Shown in pieces: positions 43,472 through 53,910 of a stretch of 64,000 nt of DNA (position 1 is the stretch's first letter; every line of letters starts with the position of its first letter). The notes beneath the pieces are model-generated. The model saw only the letters and a list, made by a program, of their open reading frames with translations. It was not told the DNA's origin and ran no database searches. The translations under genes were made by a program, and so were the position numbers. The DNA is from JANQQJ01 sp046290575 (GTDB lineage: Bacteria > Pseudomonadota > Alphaproteobacteria > SMXS01): contig JBKAGX010000006.1 in NCBI GenBank assembly GCA_046290575.1, positions 1-64,000 of the forward strand, written 5' to 3'.

Positions 43472-45148
43472 ATGTCGGACCGGGCCAAGGACAGCAAATT
43501 CATCGACCCGGCGCGGGCGCTGTCGCGCAACATGCGGCAGCGACTCCAGCAGGCCTATTACGGCACCGCGATCTATCGCCGGGTGCTGAAAGGGCCACAC
43601 CCGGTCCGGATCAAATATTCGCCGAAGGATCATTGGGGCGGTGAAGCTGATACAGCCAATGCGCTGTTTCGCGGTGAGTACAGGTTTGCAGGCCAGACGG
43701 TCAGCGCCCCCAACGGTAACCCTTTTCGACTCAACCCACCGTCGCAGGCCTGGGCTGATGCGCTGCACGGGTTCCGATGGCTACGGCATTTTCGGGCGCA
43801 TGGTGGCGAGGCTGCCCAACGCCACGTGGAGGCGTTGATCCGTTCCTGGCTGGAGGACTACGACAATTGGGAGGCAATCGCCTGGCAGCCGGAAGTCATT
43901 GCATCGCGGCTGATTGCCTGGATGAGCAATGCGCCCGTAGCCGTTAACACCGAAGATCTGGTCTACCACAGCGCGGTGATGAACAGCATGGCGCGCCAAG
44001 CGCGGCATTTGTCGCGGACAGCCGAGCACAGCCGTGATGGATTGCCCCGGCTGCAGGCGGTGATCGGCTTGATATACAGCGGGTTTTGCCTGCCCGAAGG
44101 GGCCAGGCGCTTCGACAAAGGCATGCGGCAGCTGGAACGGGAACTGGATCGGCTGATCCTGCCCGACGGGGGCATTGCAACGCGCAATCCGACCGATCAG
44201 TTTGAGGCACTCAAGGCGCTGGTCGCGCTCAAGTCCGATCTGCGCAGCGCCAATCAGGATATTCCCACAACGATCCAGCGATCGATTGACCGGATGGCGC
44301 CGATGCTGCGCTTTTTCCGCCACGCCGATGGCGGGTTGGCGCTGTTCAACGGAAGCTTCGAGGAAAAACCGGAAGAGGTCGAACAGGTCCTTGCGGCTGC
44401 CGAGGCTGAGGGCAAACCGTTGGGTGGCGCGATCTATTCCGGCTTCCAACGGGTGCAAAGCCATGATGTCCTGTTGATCATGGATGCGGGCGGTCCTCCC
44501 GAAGATGATCTCAGCATCGTCGCGCATGCAGGCGTCAACAGTTTCGAACTGTCGGTCGGCAATGACCGATTGATTGTAAATTGCGGCTCAAGTGAACAGC
44601 TCACGACGGATGGCTGGCAGAAGGTCAGCCGGACCACGGCGGCGCATTCGGCGCTGGTGATCGACAACCGTAATTCCAGTTCGATCCTCGACAATCAGCG
44701 GATCGGGCGGCCCCCCAAAAAGGTCTCTGCCGTGCGCGATGAGATGGAAGATCTGGTCGCGCTTGATGTCACCCACAATGGCTATGTGCCGCTCTGCGGC
44801 TATGAGCATGAGCGGGTATTGCGCGTGCACCGCAACGGCAAGGAGGTCGAAGGCCTGGATGCGCTGAAGGCGGTGGCGCGTGTGAAGGGCAAGAATTTGC
44901 GCTTCGATTTGCGCTTTCATCTGCACCCGGACGTGGTCGCGGCACCGACGCTGGACGGCGCCGCCGTTGATTTGACCTTGCCCGGCGGTGCGTTATGGCG
45001 TTTCGAATGCACGCTGGGCGTCATCCTAGAAGAGAGCGTCTATCTGGGCGAACGCGGGCACATCCGCCGAAGCCAGCAGATCGTCGTCAGTGGGGATGCT
45101 GGCGGTCAGACCCACCAGGTGAACTGGCGGTTGCAGAAAACCAACTAG
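43472..45148 (+). CDS. Heparinase II/III-like family protein
   Basis: A 558-residue protein with an N-terminal (alpha/alpha) toroid-like helical part and a C-terminal beta-sandwich (about 330 onward) that belongs to the heparinase II/III family. The NSFELSVGNDRLIVNCGSSE and AHSALVIDNRNS segments are conserved in the alphaproteobacterial branch that sits between rpe and purH. No signal peptide is visible, so it may act in the cytoplasm; the natural substrate of this branch is unknown. It begins 11 nt after rpe. Confidence 0.9.
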   Translation: MSDRAKDSKFIDPARALSRNMRQRLQQAYYGTAIYRRVLKGPHPVRIKYSPKDHWGGEADTANALFRGEYRFAGQTVSAPNGNPFRLNPPSQAWADALHGFRWLRHFRAHGGEAAQRHVEALIRSWLEDYDNWEAIAWQPEVIASRLIAWMSNAPVAVNTEDLVYHSAVMNSMARQARHLSRTAEHSRDGLPRLQAVIGLIYSGFCLPEGARRFDKGMRQLERELDRLILPDGGIATRNPTDQFEALKALVALKSDLRSANQDIPTTIQRSIDRMAPMLRFFRHADGGLALFNGSFEEKPEEVEQVLAAAEAEGKPLGGAIYSGFQRVQSHDVLLIMDAGGPPEDDLSIVAHAGVNSFELSVGNDRLIVNCGSSEQLTTDGWQKVSRTTAAHSALVIDNRNSSSILDNQRIGRPPKKVSAVRDEMEDLVALDVTHNGYVPLCGYEHERVLRVHRNGKEVEGLDALKAVARVKGKNLRFDLRFHLHPDVVAAPTLDGAAVDLTLPGGALWRFECTLGVILEESVYLGERGHIRRSQQIVVSGDAGGQTHQVNWRLQKTN

Positions 45149-45175
45149 GACCCAAAAAAAGAGAAGTCGAGAAGC

Positions 45176-46756
45176 ATGACCGACCAAGTGATCAAGCGGG
45201 CGTTGTTGTCCGTTTCCGACAAGAATGGACTGATTGAACTGGGCCAGTTCCTGGCCGGGCAGGGCGTTGAAATTCTGTCGACCGGCGGCTCCGCCAAAAT
45301 GCTGGCAGAAGCCGGAGTCCCGGTGCAGGAAGTGGCGGACTATACCGGCTTTCCAGAGATGATGGATGGCCGGGTCAAAACGCTGCACCCACGCATTCAC
45401 GGCGGGTTGCTGGGCTTGCGCGACACCCACGCGGACCAGATGACCACCCATGATATCGGCGGCATCGACCTGTTGGTGGTGAACCTCTATCCGTTCGAGG
45501 AGACTGTCGCGCGCGGCGCGGGTTTCGATGAGTGCATCGAGAATATCGATATCGGTGGCCCCGCGATGATCCGCTCGGCAGCCAAGAACCATGGCTTCGT
45601 CACTGTTGTTGTCGACGCAGAGGACTATCAAAGCGTTATCGACGAAATGAACGCGAATGCGGGCGCAACGACGCTCGACCTTCGGCGGCGGTTGGCGGCC
45701 AAGGCTTACGCCCGGACGGCGAGCTATGATTCCGCCATCTCTGGCTGGTTTGCCGAACAACTGGATGATCCGTTCCCGTCTCGTATGACGGTGTCTGGCG
45801 CTCTGCGTCAGACGCTGCGCTACGGCGAAAACCCGCATCAGCAGGCGGCGTTCTATGTGTCCGGCGACACGCGCCCCGGCGTCGCCACAGCCACCCAGGT
45901 GCAGGGCAAGGAACTCAGCTATAACAATCTCAACGATACCGATGCGGCGTTTGAACTGGTGGGGGAGTTTGATCCCGCCGAGTCGGCAGCGGTGGCGATT
46001 ATCAAGCACGCAAACCCTTGCGGTGTGGCGACGGCGGCCGATCATGCGGAAGCCTATCAGCGGGCGCTGGCCTGCGACCCCGTCAGTGCGTTCGGCGGCA
46101 TCATCGCCCTCAACGGTATGCTGACCGGCCCCACGGCGGAAGAGATCGCCAAGATATTCACCGAGGTGATCATCGCGCCTGATGCCGATGAGGACGCCAA
46201 AGCCATTCTGGCGAAGAAAAAGAATCTGCGGCTGCTGCTGACCGGCGGGCTGCCCGATGCCACGGCACCGGGTCGGACGATCAAATCCGTCGCCGGCGGC
46301 TATCTGGTCCAGAGCCGGGACGCGGGCCGGGTTGAGCTGGCTGATCTGAAGGTGGTGACCAAGCGCAAGCCCAGTGACCAGGAACTGGCCGACATGCTGT
46401 TCGCCTTCCGCGTCGGCAAGCATGTGAAATCCAACACCATCATTTATACCAAAGATGGTGCGACCGTGGGCATCGGCGCCGGGCAGATGAGCCGGCTGGA
46501 TTCAGCCCGCATCGCTGCGCGCAAGGCCGAAGATGCCGCTGAAGCCGCGGGCTATGCCGAGCCGTTGACCAAAGGCTGCGTCGCTGCCTCCGATGCGTTC
46601 TTCCCGTTTGCGGACGGGCTGCTGGCGACTGCGGCGGCGGGCGCAACCGCGGTCATTCAGCCCGGTGGGTCGATGCGCGATCAGGACGTGATCGATGCGG
46701 CGGACGAGGCGGGGCTTGCGATGGTCTTTACCGGCATGCGCCACTTCCGGCATTAG
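45176..46756 (+). CDS. purH: Bifunctional AICAR formyltransferase/IMP cyclohydrolase
   Basis: A 526-residue enzyme for the last two steps of IMP synthesis. The N-terminal IMP cyclohydrolase domain (about 1-195) begins with ALLSVSDKNGLIELGQFL. The C-terminal AICAR transformylase domain contains LRYGENPHQQAAFY, the KHANPCGVA active-site motif and GAGQMSRLDSARIA. Length matches. It ends the rsmB row and a palindromic repeat follows. Confidence 0.97.
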   Translation: MTDQVIKRALLSVSDKNGLIELGQFLAGQGVEILSTGGSAKMLAEAGVPVQEVADYTGFPEMMDGRVKTLHPRIHGGLLGLRDTHADQMTTHDIGGIDLLVVNLYPFEETVARGAGFDECIENIDIGGPAMIRSAAKNHGFVTVVVDAEDYQSVIDEMNANAGATTLDLRRRLAAKAYARTASYDSAISGWFAEQLDDPFPSRMTVSGALRQTLRYGENPHQQAAFYVSGDTRPGVATATQVQGKELSYNNLNDTDAAFELVGEFDPAESAAVAIIKHANPCGVATAADHAEAYQRALACDPVSAFGGIIALNGMLTGPTAEEIAKIFTEVIIAPDADEDAKAILAKKKNLRLLLTGGLPDATAPGRTIKSVAGGYLVQSRDAGRVELADLKVVTKRKPSDQELADMLFAFRVGKHVKSNTIIYTKDGATVGIGAGQMSRLDSARIAARKAEDAAEAAGYAEPLTKGCVAASDAFFPFADGLLATAAAGATAVIQPGGSMRDQDVIDAADEAGLAMVFTGMRHFRH

Positions 46757-46784
46757 TCAGGACAGAGATTGCTTTCGTCTTTAC

Positions 46785-46859
46785 CGTTCGTGCTGAGCTT
46801 GTCGAAGTGCGAACGTGCAAATCCGCTGACCTTCGACCGGCTCAGGACGAACGGATTTG
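46785..46859. repeat. Dispersed palindromic repeat, copy B
   Basis: The arms 46785-46807 and 46831-46853 are inverted repeats with 20 of 23 positions pairing (CGTTCGTGCTGAGC...). CAAATCCG and CGGATTTG provide a second pairing. It is the same family as the repeat at 10213-10289, with the shared AACGGATTT tail, and lies between two converging genes, where it could also act as a transcription barrier. Confidence 0.8.
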
Positions 46860-46875
46860 TATGAGTTTAGCGGCA

Positions 46876-49800
46876 TTAGATCGACGCAAACACGCCGCGG
46901 AGTTGCCGGGCGACATAGCCCAGCTTGCTGACGGAAAGCGTGCCGCTGGACCGCAGTTCGGCAACCAGTTGATTGACTCGCGTCAGCGCGGCTTTGTGGC
47001 TTTCACGCCAGGCGTCTGCGCTTCCCTTTACCAGTGCCTGTGCCGCCAGCTCGCGCTGTTGATCGTAGAGGTCTTCAACGATGCTGTTGACGGCCAACCG
47101 GTCCCAATGCTCGACCGTGGGTACGTCTTCGCCCGCCGCGCGCAGCCAATCGAAGCCGACAAGATCGCCGACGCGGAAATAGGTGCTGGCGACGTCATCC
47201 AGGTCAGAGTCGCAGTTTTCCGCCAGCAGCAGGATATCGCAGGCCGACGATAACGGTGCCAGGTTGGCGACCGTCCAGGCCAGCTCTTCTGGCACCTCTG
47301 CCGACATAAGTTTGGCGGCCTGCTTGGCGACGCCGTTCTGGTTTGCCTGTTGGCGCAGCGAGGGCGACTCGGCCAGCGCTCGGGTGCCGGGCTCAAAGCG
47401 CTGGATGGTTACGGCGATGTCCAGCGGCTGCTCCAGATGGGTGAGGAACCAGGTTGCCTTGCGGTGCAACAGCTCCTTGGCTTCCAGGAACATGTCGGTC
47501 TGGACAGCGGCGTCGACCTTGTTGTCCAGCGCATCAATCTGGTCCCAGATCGGCTTCAGCCCCATCACTTCGCGCGCGATGATGTAAGCGGTTGCGATTT
47601 GATCGACGGTGGCGCCACTCTCCTCGGCAACCCGTGTCACATAGGTGATCCCGGCGCGGTTGATGATTTCGTTGGCCACCATGGTGGCGGCCAGCTCGCG
47701 GTGCAGGCGGTGGGACCGGGCCTGCGAAGTGAACCGTTTCTGCAGTTGCTGCGGGAAATAGGTCACCAGCTGTTTGTTGATCCAGGAATCGTCCGGTACA
47801 TCGCTGCGCATCAGCCGGTCGTAGAGCGAGTTCTTCGCATAGGCGAGCAGGACAGCCAATTCCGGTCGGGTCAGGCCTTTGTCCTGGTTGGCGCGGTCGG
47901 CGATCTCGTCATCGCCGGGCAGAAATTCGACGTCCCGATTAAGAACGCCTTCCTGTTCCAGCCGGCGCATAAAGCGCGCCTGCGCATCCAGCAGACTGGG
48001 CGCGCGGGCGCAGGTCGTCGACAGGGTTTCCGTCTGCCGGTAGTTGGTGTCCAGCACCAGCTCTGCAACGTCACCGGTCATGTCCTCCAACAGCGCGTTG
48101 CGTTGCTTCAGCGTCATGTCGCCCGCGTCGACTACGTCGCCGAGCAGGATTTTGATGTTGACCTCATGGTCCGAACAATCGACGCCGCCGGAATTGTCGA
48201 CCGCGTCCGTATTGATCAGCCCGCCCTTCAGGGCGAACTCGATCCTGCCCCGCTGGGTCAGGCCCAGATTACCGCCTTCGCCAACGACCTTCACGTTCAG
48301 CTCGGCACCATCCACGCGCAGGGCGTCATTGGCGCGGTCACCGACATCTTGATGGGTTTCCGACGCTGCCTTTACATAGGTGCCGATGCCGCCAATCCAC
48401 AGCAGATCGGCCTGGCTTTTCAGAATGGCTTTGATCAAATCAGCGGGCGGCAGCGCATCGTCGCTGATGCCCAGCATGTCTTTGATGGGGCCATTCACCT
48501 CAACCGACTTGGCGGATCGCGAAAAGATGCCGCCGCCCGCGGAAATCAAGTCTTCCCTGTAGTCCTGCCAGCTGGACCGGGGCAGCTCAAACAGCCTTTG
48601 GCGCTCGGCGTGGCTCGCTTCCGGGTCGGGGTCCGGATCGATGAAAATGTCCCGGTGGTCGAACGCCGCGACAAGTTTGATGGCTTTGGACGCCAGCATG
48701 CCGTTGCCGAATACGTCGCCGGACATATCGCCGATCCCGATCACCCGCACCGGTTCGGTCTGCACGTTTGTGCCGAGTTCGCGGAAATGGCGCTGAACGC
48801 TGATCCATGCACCGCGCGCGGTGATGCCCATCTTCTTGTGGTCGTATCCGTTGCTGCCGCCGGAGGCGAAAGCGTCGCCCAGCCAGAAGCCGTGGTCGAG
48901 GGCCATCTTATTGGCGATATCGGAAAATGTTGCCGTGCCTTTGTCCGCGGCCACCACCAGATAAGGATCGTCCCCGTCATGGCGTACAACACGCTCAGGT
49001 GCGACGGTTTCGTTTTCCACGATATTGTCGGTGATGTCGAGCAAGCCGGAAATGAAGGACTTATAGCAGGTGATGCCTTCGGCCTGAATCTCCTCGCGGC
49101 TGCCCCCGGCAGGCAAATTTTTGGGCACGAAGCCGCCCTTGGCACCGACGGGGACAATAACGGCATTTTTCACCATCTGCGCCTTCATCAGGCCCAGAAT
49201 TTCGGTACGGAAATCTTCCGGACGGTCCGACCAGCGCAGTCCGCCCCGCGCCACCGCGCCCCCCCGCAGATGCACGCCTTCGACACGCGGTGAGTATACA
49301 AAAACCTCGACCGCCGGCCGCGGCAAGGGCAGCCCTTCGACGGATTTGCTGTCCAGCTTGAACGACAGCTGGGGCTTGGGCCGGTCATCGGTGTCGACCT
49401 GGTAGTAGTTTGTCCGCAGGGTCGATTGGATCAGGTTGGTGAAGCGCCGGATAATGCGGTCCTCATCCAGGCTGTCGACAGCATTGAGGCAATCGTCGAT
49501 CTGCGCCTGAATGGACTGGGCTATCTCTGGGCTATGGGTTTCCGGGTCGAACCGCGCTGCAAACAAGTCGACCAATTTACCGACAATCACCGGGTTGTTG
49601 GCCAGCGATTGCCGCATATAGCTCTGCGAAAATGTGATGCCCGTTTGCCGGAGATATTTCAGATAGCCGCGCAGCATAGCGACTTCGCGCCAGTCCAGCC
49701 CGGCGCTCAGCACCAATTCGTTTAGCGAATCGTCTTCCAACTGCCCGGCCCAGAGTTCCGCCAGCGTTTCCTCGACCGGCGCCTTGATCGCGGCCAAATC

Positions 49801-51660
49801 CAGAGGTTCACCGGAGATATCCTCCGTATAGAAGTCGTGGACCCAGGGCTGGCGGCCATCGGCGGTTTGCACGGCATAGGCCTGTTCTTCGACGATATGA
49901 AGTCCCAAATGCTCAATCTTGGGAACGCAATCGCTCAGCGGCACCAGCCTGCTGGCATGGTAGATCTTGATACGGATGCCGCCGCGTTTGTCTTCCAGTC
50001 GCCGCCAGACGTTAAACGCCATGGCCTCGTCGCTCTCAAGCTGCTCCAGATAGCTGATGTCACCGGCCGCGAGGTCCGGCTTATAGGCATCGCGATAGGC
50101 GACCCGGAATCCCTCGCCATAGCAGCCCCACAATTCGTTACCCTGTTCCTCGCCATGGCGCTCGACAAGCTGGTCTTTCAGGTGATCCGTCCATGTGCGG
50201 GCCAGCGCAGCAATTTTCGTATCGAGTTCATCGGGATCGATCTCGGGGACTTGCCCCGGTTCGGTGCGGATCAACAACTGCAGGCGCGCTAACGGCGAAT
50301 CTCCCAGGCGGGTCTGAAAGGCCGCAACCTCACCATGATAGATCTCGGAAACCAGGGATTCGATCTGCTGCCGCAGCGCCGTGTTGAAGTTCTCGCGTGG
50401 GATGAAAATCAGGGCGTTGAGGAATTGGCCATATCGCCCGCGCCGGACAAAAGCTCTCGCCCGGGGGCGCTCCTCCAACCTGAGGATGCTCTGTACAGTG
50501 GGATAGAGATCTTCGGGCCCCACCTGAAACAGTTCGTCGCGCGGAAAAGCTTCAAGAATGTTGATCAGCGCCTTACCGTCATGGCTGGCGCGTGGAAACC
50601 CGGAGCGTTCCACCAGCCGTGCCACCGTTTGCCGCAGCAGCGGAATGTCGTGCGGCCGCATGCTGTAGACCGCGGATGTAAACAGCCCGACAAAGCGATG
50701 CTCGCCGATCAGTTCGCCCTGCCCGTTGAAACGTTTGACGCCGATATAGTCCATATGGGACCGGCGGTGGACGGTGGATTGACGGTCTGCTTTCAGGATG
50801 ATCAGCGGGTTTGGTTCGCGCAGGACGACCTGGGCGGGTTGTGAGGCTGGCCCCACGCCATCCCAGCCGCGCAGAAGTGGCTGATCCGGCTGCCTGAGAA
50901 GGCCAAGGCTCTGCGCCTGACCGGCCGTTCCGATGATGGTGTCATCTTCAACTTGGTAGTCATAGGCGCTGTAGCCCAAAAACGTAAATCTGTCGTTCGC
51001 GAGCCATTCAAGTAACGCGACGGCTTCGGCATGATCATCATCGGCGGCCGGGCCGGGCTGCGCCTTCAGTTCTTCAACCGCTGACTGCAATTGCGCCAGC
51101 ATGGGCCGCCAGTCAGCAACCGTGCATCTTACGTCACAGAGAATGCTTTCCAGCCGCGCCGCGATCTCTTTCAGAGCTGCCTTGTCTGACTCCCTGTCGA
51201 TTTCCAGATAGATGTAGGACTCCTTGAGCAGCTCTCCGCTATCTGAGCGGTGCCCATCCGCGTCGCGGCGAACCTCAATAATCGGATGTGCCACCATATG
51301 GAGTTCATGGCCTTGGGCGCCCAGTTCACTGGTGATCGAGTCCACCAGGAACGGCATGTCGTCATTGACGATTTCGATGCTGGTGTGATGGGTTTCCCAG
51401 CCGCTCTCTTCCAGCGTCGGATTAAACACCCTGATTTTGGCTCTCGCCGGTTCCCGGTCAGCGGCAAACCGCCACATGGACAACGCTTGCGCAAACAGAA
51501 CACCAGGGTCCCGGTGAAGCATGTCTTCCGGGCTGACGCCGGCGTAGAACGCGCGGATGTAGTCGGCGCAGGCGGATGCGTCGGTATCTTCAAGGCGTGC
51601 TTCCGCCTCTTTCACCACAAGAGCCAGATGCTGCTGCTTGCGCTCCCAGCGAGATGTCAT
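46876..51660 (-). CDS. NAD-specific glutamate dehydrogenase, 180-kDa class
   Basis: A 1,594-residue enzyme that oxidises glutamate to 2-oxoglutarate and ammonia. It has a long N-terminal regulatory half with ACT-like segments (for example IVNDDMPFLVDSITSELG), a central catalytic domain with VKNAVIVPVGAKGGFVPK, then the dinucleotide-binding part and a helical C-terminal tail. The length matches the alphaproteobacterial and actinobacterial GDH-180 enzymes. I set the start at the ATG at 51660 (MTSRWERKQQHL) because the frame upstream to 51819 runs into the Kef gene and is not conserved-looking. It diverges from the Kef gene over about 140 nt. Confidence 0.94.
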   Translation of the reverse strand: MTSRWERKQQHLALVVKEAEARLEDTDASACADYIRAFYAGVSPEDMLHRDPGVLFAQALSMWRFAADREPARAKIRVFNPTLEESGWETHHTSIEIVNDDMPFLVDSITSELGAQGHELHMVAHPIIEVRRDADGHRSDSGELLKESYIYLEIDRESDKAALKEIAARLESILCDVRCTVADWRPMLAQLQSAVEELKAQPGPAADDDHAEAVALLEWLANDRFTFLGYSAYDYQVEDDTIIGTAGQAQSLGLLRQPDQPLLRGWDGVGPASQPAQVVLREPNPLIILKADRQSTVHRRSHMDYIGVKRFNGQGELIGEHRFVGLFTSAVYSMRPHDIPLLRQTVARLVERSGFPRASHDGKALINILEAFPRDELFQVGPEDLYPTVQSILRLEERPRARAFVRRGRYGQFLNALIFIPRENFNTALRQQIESLVSEIYHGEVAAFQTRLGDSPLARLQLLIRTEPGQVPEIDPDELDTKIAALARTWTDHLKDQLVERHGEEQGNELWGCYGEGFRVAYRDAYKPDLAAGDISYLEQLESDEAMAFNVWRRLEDKRGGIRIKIYHASRLVPLSDCVPKIEHLGLHIVEEQAYAVQTADGRQPWVHDFYTEDISGEPLDLAAIKAPVEETLAELWAGQLEDDSLNELVLSAGLDWREVAMLRGYLKYLRQTGITFSQSYMRQSLANNPVIVGKLVDLFAARFDPETHSPEIAQSIQAQIDDCLNAVDSLDEDRIIRRFTNLIQSTLRTNYYQVDTDDRPKPQLSFKLDSKSVEGLPLPRPAVEVFVYSPRVEGVHLRGGAVARGGLRWSDRPEDFRTEILGLMKAQMVKNAVIVPVGAKGGFVPKNLPAGGSREEIQAEGITCYKSFISGLLDITDNIVENETVAPERVVRHDGDDPYLVVAADKGTATFSDIANKMALDHGFWLGDAFASGGSNGYDHKKMGITARGAWISVQRHFRELGTNVQTEPVRVIGIGDMSGDVFGNGMLASKAIKLVAAFDHRDIFIDPDPDPEASHAERQRLFELPRSSWQDYREDLISAGGGIFSRSAKSVEVNGPIKDMLGISDDALPPADLIKAILKSQADLLWIGGIGTYVKAASETHQDVGDRANDALRVDGAELNVKVVGEGGNLGLTQRGRIEFALKGGLINTDAVDNSGGVDCSDHEVNIKILLGDVVDAGDMTLKQRNALLEDMTGDVAELVLDTNYRQTETLSTTCARAPSLLDAQARFMRRLEQEGVLNRDVEFLPGDDEIADRANQDKGLTRPELAVLLAYAKNSLYDRLMRSDVPDDSWINKQLVTYFPQQLQKRFTSQARSHRLHRELAATMVANEIINRAGITYVTRVAEESGATVDQIATAYIIAREVMGLKPIWDQIDALDNKVDAAVQTDMFLEAKELLHRKATWFLTHLEQPLDIAVTIQRFEPGTRALAESPSLRQQANQNGVAKQAAKLMSAEVPEELAWTVANLAPLSSACDILLLAENCDSDLDDVASTYFRVGDLVGFDWLRAAGEDVPTVEHWDRLAVNSIVEDLYDQQRELAAQALVKGSADAWRESHKAALTRVNQLVAELRSSGTLSVSKLGYVARQLRGVFASI

Positions 51661-51801
51661 GTAATTCCCCAACGCGACTGAAATCGTGTCATAAACTATA
51701 GACCGCAGATGACAAAATAGGGACGCTGACCATTCCGGTTTCTGTGGGCGCCAGCATTCCCTAGACTGCAGCATAGCGCACAACCCATACTGAGAGCATT
51801 G

Positions 51802-53526
51802 GTGCCGCACGAAGTCCATATTCCCTATCTCACTGAATTTTTAACCTTTCTGGTGACTGCGGTCATCGTTGTGCCGGTATCGCGCGTGTTGCGGATCAGT
51901 CCAATCATTGGCTTTCTGGTCGTCGGCATGGCGGTGGGCCCCACCGGACTGGGTATCGTAACCGATGTGGAGGGGATCAACGCGCTGGCCGAGCTCGGCG
52001 TGATCTTCCTGCTCTTTACCATTGGTCTGGAGCTGTCTCTCGACCGAGTCTACCAGATGCGCCGCTATGTGTTCGGGCTGGGCCTGATGCAGGTGCTGGT
52101 CTGCGGCGCTGCCATTGGCGGGCTGATGCTCGCCGCCGGGGTGCCCGGCCCCGCCAGCCTGCTGATCGGTCTCAGTCTGGCGCTGTCTTCGACTGCCGTG
52201 GTTATCCAGTTGCTGGTGGAACGCGACCAGATTTCGTCGCGCCATGGCCGGGTCAGCTTTGCTGTGTTGCTGTTCCAGGATCTGGCGGTGGTTCCGTTGC
52301 TGTTTTTGGTTGGTGCCATGAGCGCGGATTCATCTGCATCGCCGATGGTGGACTTCGGTCTGGCGATGTTGAAAGCCACCGCTGCTGTGATTGCCATCCT
52401 GGTGATCGGCCGGGTGGTGCTCAGGCCTGTCTTCCGGCTGATCGCGTCGACCCGCAGCCCGGAGATTTTTGTCGCGCTGACACTGCTCGCGCTGCTGGGT
52501 ACCTCCGTGGCAACAGGAACGGCCGGACTTTCCATGGCACTGGGCGCGTTTCTCGTCGGGCTGTTGCTGGCAGAGACCGAGTTCAGACATCAGATCGAAG
52601 CCGACATTCTTCCATTCAAAGGCCTGCTGCTTGGCCTGTTTTTTATTTCAGTGGGTTTGCGGATCGATTTGTCCGTGCTGGTACAGGATTGGTACTGGAT
52701 CATTTTGGCAGCGTTCGGTCTTTACCTGCTCAAATCGGTGATAACGGCTTTGCTGGCGCTGGCGTTCAAATTTCCGGCTTGGCTGTCGGTGCGCGCCGGG
52801 CTGCTGCTGGGGCAGGGCGGCGAATTTGCCTTCGTCATCATCGCCGCGGCAACCGCCTCCGCTGTTGTCGACTCGACGCTGGCCCAATTGGTACTGATCG
52901 TAACCGCGCTGACCATGCTGGCCACTCCTTTCGCGGCCTTGTTTGGGGAGAAGTTGAGCGAAAAACTGCGCCCGCAGCGGGACTTCACCGAGATTACCGC
53001 CTCGCCTGAAGAACTCAACGAGCTTGAAGACCATGTGATTATTGCCGGTTTCGGACGGGTCGGGCGCACCGTCGCGCGGTTGCTCAGCGCGCAGAAGACA
53101 CCGTTTGTTGCGCTGGACCTCAATGCCGCGAGCCTGGCGCGCTATCGCGCGGAAGAACTGCCGGTCTTCTTTGGCGACTCCCGGCAGCGCGATGTGCTTG
53201 AGCGCGCCGGCGCCAACCGCGCGACGACGCTGGTGATCACGCTGGATGATCCCGAGGGTGCTAAACAGGTGTTAAGCACCGCCCGGCAGTATTGGCCGGA
53301 TATTGACATCTATGTGCGCGCCAAGGATGCCCAGCACGCGCTTGATCTGCAGAGCATCGGCGCGTGCCATGCGATCCCTGAGACGGTGGAATCGAGCCTC
53401 CAACTGGGCGCGTCCGTCCTTGAATCGCTTGGGACCCCGATTGAGGCCGTCGGCCCCATTATCGAAGGTGTTCGCAGCGAAATCTATGAAGGGCTTGTCG
53501 GCGGCCAGCAGGAAAAGGCCAAGTAG
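51802..53526 (+). CDS. Kef-type cation:proton antiporter (CPA2) with RCK domain
   Basis: A protein of about 574 residues. Thirteen or so hydrophobic helices of the Na+/H+ exchanger family fill residues 1-385 (the ELGVIFLLFTIGLE and LLLGQGGEFAFV motifs are typical). A soluble RCK/TrkA-N domain follows, with VIIAGFGRVGRTVARLL binding nucleotide near 412. It is closest in layout to KefB/KefC/YbaL potassium:proton antiporters. The start is either the GTG at 51802 or the TTG at 51799; neither has a strong ribosome binding site. Confidence 0.9.
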   Translation: MPHEVHIPYLTEFLTFLVTAVIVVPVSRVLRISPIIGFLVVGMAVGPTGLGIVTDVEGINALAELGVIFLLFTIGLELSLDRVYQMRRYVFGLGLMQVLVCGAAIGGLMLAAGVPGPASLLIGLSLALSSTAVVIQLLVERDQISSRHGRVSFAVLLFQDLAVVPLLFLVGAMSADSSASPMVDFGLAMLKATAAVIAILVIGRVVLRPVFRLIASTRSPEIFVALTLLALLGTSVATGTAGLSMALGAFLVGLLLAETEFRHQIEADILPFKGLLLGLFFISVGLRIDLSVLVQDWYWIILAAFGLYLLKSVITALLALAFKFPAWLSVRAGLLLGQGGEFAFVIIAAATASAVVDSTLAQLVLIVTALTMLATPFAALFGEKLSEKLRPQRDFTEITASPEELNELEDHVIIAGFGRVGRTVARLLSAQKTPFVALDLNAASLARYRAEELPVFFGDSRQRDVLERAGANRATTLVITLDDPEGAKQVLSTARQYWPDIDIYVRAKDAQHALDLQSIGACHAIPETVESSLQLGASVLESLGTPIEAVGPIIEGVRSEIYEGLVGGQQEKAK

Positions 53527-53856
53527 TCACGCGCCCGCGCAGGCGCTGCAGACAGGGGCGCTGGGGTCTGCATCCAGCCGTTTTTCGTCGATCTCGTCGC
53601 CGCAGCGGACGCAATAGCCGTAGTCGCCGCTGTCGAGGCGTTTGAGCGCCGCTTCCAGCCGGGCAATCCGCCCCTGACGACGCTTTTCGGCAGCCAGGGC
53701 CATGCTCTGCTGTTGCATTGCGTCCATGCGCGACAAGCGGCCCACGCTCTGTTGATCCAGGTCTACCCGGCTGCGCGAGTCGGCGCTTGTGGCACTGGTT
53801 GTCTGCAGTTCCTTGATCTCGTCGCGCAGTTGCTGGCGTATAGTGTCAGTATCCAT
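53527..53856 (-). CDS. DksA/TraR-family zinc-finger protein
   Basis: A 109-residue protein with an N-terminal coiled-coil (residues 1-70) and a four-Cys zinc finger (YCVRCGDEID..CSACAGA) at the C-terminus. It is shorter than DksA (about 150) and belongs to the TraR/YbiI-like branch, which can bind RNA polymerase's secondary channel. The ATG at 53856 is the start that keeps the typical MDTDTIRQQLRDEIKEL opening; upstream codons are antisense to the next gene. It converges on the Kef gene. Confidence 0.9.
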   Translation of the reverse strand: MDTDTIRQQLRDEIKELQTTSATSADSRSRVDLDQQSVGRLSRMDAMQQQSMALAAEKRRQGRIARLEAALKRLDSGDYGYCVRCGDEIDEKRLDADPSAPVCSACAGA

Positions 53857-53910
53857 ACGGCTCAGCCTAGCCGATCCGGCGGGTATGGGCCATTCAGGAG
53901 GGAGTAACGC

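Noticed and set aside
47350..49293. 647-codon plus-strand frame opposite glutamate dehydrogenase
   Set aside because: Antisense to a long conserved enzyme; no recognisable domain.
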